Below are positions 60,201-61,371 of a stretch of 61,371 nt of DNA, piece by piece (position 1 is the first letter of the stretch; the number at the start of each line of letters is the position of its first letter). A program made the position numbers and the translations under genes. The notes beneath the pieces are model-generated. The model was not told the DNA's origin and made no database searches. It was given only the letters and a program-made list of their open reading frames with translations. This DNA is from Streptomyces corallincola (lineage in GTDB: Bacteria; Actinomycetota; Actinomycetes; Streptomycetales; Streptomycetaceae): positions 1-61,371 of the forward strand of contig NZ_JAHRXF010000038.1 in NCBI RefSeq assembly GCF_019104725.1, given 5' to 3'.

Positions 60201-61371
60201 CGGAGGAGTTCGGTGTGGCCGGTCTGGCGGAGCTGGAGGACGTTCTGGTCCGCCGTGTCGGTGCTGCGGAGTTCGATTGCCGCGAGGGTGGCGGAGGTGA
60301 TGCTGAGGACGGTGCGGTCGGGCATGAGCATGCGGTCGTTGACGCGCTGCGGGAGTTCGATCTCCAACTGGTTCGCGGCGGCCAGCAGGGTGTGCAGGCT
60401 CCGTGTTTCGGGGTGAGCGGTGCTGGTGGCGTTCCGCAGGGCGGTGATGTTGGCCTGGACGTCGGCGTGGGAGGTCGCGCGGGCCTCGACCACCTCGTCG
60501 TGGATCGTCCTGGCCTCCTCCACCACCCTTTCGAGGATCGGCCTCATCTCCCGGTCCATGGTGAGAACGGGCCCGTGGAAGCGGAGTTCGAGCAGGACGA
60601 GGGGGACGTCGAGGTTGCCGTCGTTGGTGTCGAGCTCGGTGAATTCGGTGTGAGTCCCGAACACATTCCTCTGCGAAGCGGAGTCGACGATCTCGGCGGG
60701 TTGATCGGTCAGCGCGGTGTCGAGGTAGGTGCCGACGGTGATGTCCATGTCCATCTCGTCGGTGAGCAGGTTGAGGGGCAGGCTGGCGAAGGCCGCGCCG
60801 AACTCTTCGTCGAGGAGGAGCGAGGAGTGGAAGAGCTGTGCGATCCGGTTCTTGATCTGGGGGGCGTTGGCGGCCAGGAAGCGCTTGGCATTGCGGGAGA
60901 GGCCGTTGCGGATGCCGGAGAGGGAGGTGCGGGACAGGACAGCCATCTGGTTCTTCACCAAATCGCCTGTGCCAGCGCCTAGTTCGTCCATCGCATGGTC
61001 GTAACCGAGAGCGGCCACGTGTGTGTAGACCAAGGCCAGGAAACCGCGTATTTCCATCGCGTCCGGCCATGACTGCACGAGGGCGACGAGTTTGGGATCC
61101 ATGTGGCCCAGTCCGTTCACTTCACCCTGGACGAACAGGGCGGCGGCTTCGGTGCCGAACTGGAGGCCGATGTCGATGTTCTGACGCAGGCGCCGGTGCC
61201 TGCTGTCCGTGTTCTCGTGCGCGAAGCGCAGCAATGAGGACAGCCCGGCGATGGGCACGCCGACCGTGTACTGCGAGTCGAGCAGGGCCCTGCCGCCGTG
61301 GACTCCGGACAGGGTGGCGGACGTCAGTGGTTCCCAGATCGAGTAGGGAGAGCTGCCCTGGAAGATCTGGT
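54293..61371 (-). CDS. Giant mosaic protein of unknown function, 5' end outside the window
   Basis: At least 2358 residues are visible, read leftwards; the frame is open through the right edge (61259-61371), so an annotated start at GTG 61258 would be arbitrary. Numbering from that GTG: about 1-300 alpha-helical (LVESWPDAMEIRG-like segment, DEMDMDITVGTYLD); 430-460 a motif PAIAQEIAGRIVTGGRHLGL followed by KKKKAKK; 500-1750 an alpha-solenoid of units like HPELAPTLNARL and RPDLLDTLRTS; 1750-2200 a His/Thr-rich part of different composition; then a second PAIAQEIAGRIMTGGKHLGL, a coiled coil (2240-2300) and a C-terminal GCGHCPLQRF. No catalytic domain is recognised. Similar giant streptomycete proteins exist from memory; a polymorphic-toxin or surface role is inference. 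Confidence 0.75.
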   Translation of the reverse strand, partial: QIFQGSSPYSIWEPLTSATLSGVHGGRALLDSQYTVGVPIAGLSSLLRFAHENTDSRHRRLRQNIDIGLQFGTEAAALFVQGEVNGLGHMDPKLVALVQSWPDAMEIRGFLALVYTHVAALGYDHAMDELGAGTGDLVKNQMAVLSRTSLSGIRNGLSRNAKRFLAANAPQIKNRIAQLFHSSLLLDEEFGAAFASLPLNLLTDEMDMDITVGTYLDTALTDQPAEIVDSASQRNVFGTHTEFTELDTNDGNLDVPLVLLELRFHGPVLTMDREMRPILERVVEEARTIHDEVVEARATSHADVQANITALRNATSTAHPETRSLHTLLAAANQLEIELPQRVNDRMLMPDRTVLSITSATLAAIELRSTDTADQNVLQLRQTGHTELLRFADRLQALLPQAPVHGPTLQAALDAAHELAGHLDPAQTHAPDGHNISRLRNDVNLQLQAWNQPAVHDGLVLELYTGLGSHITRLSTPAIAQEIAGRIVTGGRHLGLPGGGKKKKAKKTAAPQTTTDTLSADTPVAGPSSSTTTAPTIPSDPLPADRAQEARELWRALPDRRYHHEGLAMEAVRQILAQNPPSDLDLLGLVDAVDRALHSPLDLRARLLSRPQVMHTAATRPELIDFLAHAPELTDLLDERPSVLAALANAADSWFEEDEEPAKILARPGVLQKAEADPELRTALFEDSPDTLVNLDGRLDLVLTAYEMHDTMRWLIDGFPEFGQALAAEGKNAPELMWRLHIRGGLSAALYSVLVNRPESADPLPPAYFTSLLTNTVFLEAVDGAAEQTMVALTSETTIAHVTADPTILQLLAGSPTLTDVLEDRPRMAETLLGNREALSAAVTNPNVATALSYDPTRYAGLSGAQLVQELTTEPGPVTQQQPYPTSEQAATLVPLKLLKALRNASPAVDAAVSGFSANEVPIILANEGVLRLIARNPDSGLLPHVLRRILTRFPTRSALPENDTAALAATKAAGRFCYVRRMYADDMSSTLEPLARLLGNDPDLADALTRLPSTGYLAYWDMRPFTDKMPLSLLRAPYAATALRRIANLAEEAKTAGSPVAAALEAGNGALALLASRHEAAANPQTEEWWAQAARNVVAHPAVLDSLAEHFTALPFPFWKQLLESAELFGLLGERLDTPMGELIRWQAGVLREVLRRPGFTQAWRERQAEFDTLAQQVLTEADTSDQTIPANRDRLLDMVVEVVKTVEATGHPALLWDGAVIDPANAVPMTVLQSSLRERKSPGELREAAATASLELSDETVARYTAILSVDTLRDTALEHAHLGEYMLFRPGMLDLFRTRPSTVRRVGLAPKLLHLALSTPGVPALLAANDRLFDLFISDPKMRGIFIPELMPTLRANPDYADAYWAENPVLLAAHPYAKEVDELVKASPAVARTVMARALKSWHDHLPLWLSRSPKLVDALSETDESVRAAIVPFRDRLEAAAEDPASVSAVARVPGMAAVLATTTSIVQSRDEWLRLTRSDALLDQLAAHPDVLSTVLTADVLPVALAHPALVTTLARVPAEVRELLTGPAFLGLIREHPGLADDLADQDGLRAALIGLRGLPELLAQRPDLLDTLRTSTATVAAIRANRALLEEATTNSPVWTLVVAHPELAPTLNARLRGALNHHPAAATLITAHPEPLDPELLSGALRRGGVLAVMATHPDLGHELLTRPTWQERAAADRDFAETLRRLAGLPTEQRTTLLTDDTTLWTTLTTQAADTGLPTKGKTREIQRQARETDLELAGVPSRRTPITTPATTQVQAQTQWPELPAEVVALLTGPHGTAVADHLATAPELLPLLTALPLLAEEIDAHPERLTDYTIRTYLETHLPTPDETTLNDPAIEDAYTPQAFERHFAAYLESHDLAPGTHYTTVRTAAAHTWHHLTTTHRTTLNQLRTQRAERFTRLRPHDSTTWELSGRIHHTDRLTAKDFTPAQHQTLQRVAQWAQAIREERSELRLHHPLHAHLDNGSAGAAFIYTLAPDGRVDLLVHALSTTRSNNRYRWTGSNQYISGPPATDNIANHPTLTTSHTLLTNLPTHTTPPTTHTSAVDSAALAHATQATHLADAIRAYHRALTTQPHDAHHLLNTAHTLRQAGIDPFTHHWHTLTPEQQTHATTLTTEHTEDPHYLGALALAHQTGGNTLVQHVAHAQTHTRDDHKLSDLHAHITTALHKANWPHPTDNRTIDTHYDTLDTHITRLDTPAIAQEIAGRIMTGGKHLGLLGGSAQHTAPEQGYVGPLGEESSAGPSTYRTDEAGTAEHAADLREAKAAYTRAATELADAFRVTVGLRAELTGADSPLDAQRLETSERRLAEAEERFDAAERRMVDLSLVDAPESNPLTRSRQGCGHCPLQRF
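54694..54779. repeat. Intragenic 86-bp repeat, copy A
   Basis: Near-identical to 59881-59966 (about seven mismatches by eye), encoding PAIAQEIAGRIMTGGKHLGL and flanks on the minus strand. Confidence 0.85.
59881..59966. repeat. Intragenic 86-bp repeat, copy B
   Basis: Partner of 54694-54779. The offset is 5187 bp, a multiple of three, so both copies are read in the same frame. Confidence 0.85.

Overview
The window is high-GC actinobacterial chromosome, almost certainly Streptomyces. Codon third positions are strongly G/C, GTG starts are frequent, and the gene set is typical of the genus: an SSI-type protease inhibitor, adjacent sigF and sigN, tadA with its associated acidic protein, upp, a Scr1-type XRE regulator with DUF397, GAF-ANTAR regulators and a DmdR/IdeR iron box. 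The order sigN-sigF-tadA-upp-LytR_C-HerA resembles, from memory, the S. coelicolor SCO4005-SCO4045 region. No transposase, integrase, CRISPR array or replication origin was recognised. Layout, left to right. 0-5 kb: a secreted alkaline phosphatase behind a possible PHO box, a small secreted Asn-rich protein, an ECF (SigE-type) sigma factor and an acyl-CoA synthetase with a TetR-type palindrome in front. 5-11 kb (minus): a 1560-residue PAS/histidine-kinase/receiver protein that appears to have lost its phospho-acceptor histidine, then an SSI-like inhibitor. 11-13 kb: tRNA-Ser(GCU), tRNA-Arg(ACG), a lipoprotein, a small membrane protein and a MarR regulator. 13-21 kb (plus): an HGxxPAAW-like membrane protein, a DUF2797 protein, an OmpR-type two-component system and a GT2-GtrA plus GT39 pair; 11-bp-phased direct repeats precede both the regulator and the glycosyltransferases. 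21-29 kb: TetR, a PPOX-fold flavo/deazaflavoprotein, a STAS protein, two GAF-ANTAR proteins, a YceI protein, and a MarR-MFS efflux operon whose transporter carries three extra beta-sandwich domains. 29-36 kb: a small membrane protein, sigN, sigF, a Dabb protein, tRNA-Ser(CGA), tadA and partner, and upp. 35-44 kb: LytR_C, a ParB/Srx-like small protein, a HerA-like ATPase, small exported proteins, an HdeD-like membrane protein, an HhH-GPD repair protein, an anti-sigma-like ATPase with a resolvase-like partner divergent from XRE/DUF397, and a methyltransferase. 44-50 kb: a siderophore-interacting flavoprotein divergent, across an iron box, from a penicillin-acylase/AlcB-acetyltransferase fusion; a CopC-CopD fusion; and a poly-gamma-glutamate hydrolase-like protein. 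50-61.4 kb (minus): a ricin-B lectin membrane protein, a beta-helix/AAA+ fusion, and the 3' 7.1 kb of a giant gene whose reading frame is still open at the right edge. The most distinctive parts are the giant mosaic protein (an 86-bp near-identical repeat lies exactly 5187 bp, in frame, from its partner) with the beta-helix/AAA+ gene beside it; the iron-box-linked amidase-acetyltransferase fusion; the two-component system with its phased repeats; and the apparent pseudo-histidine-kinase. Functions are read from motifs and family memory; no database search was run.
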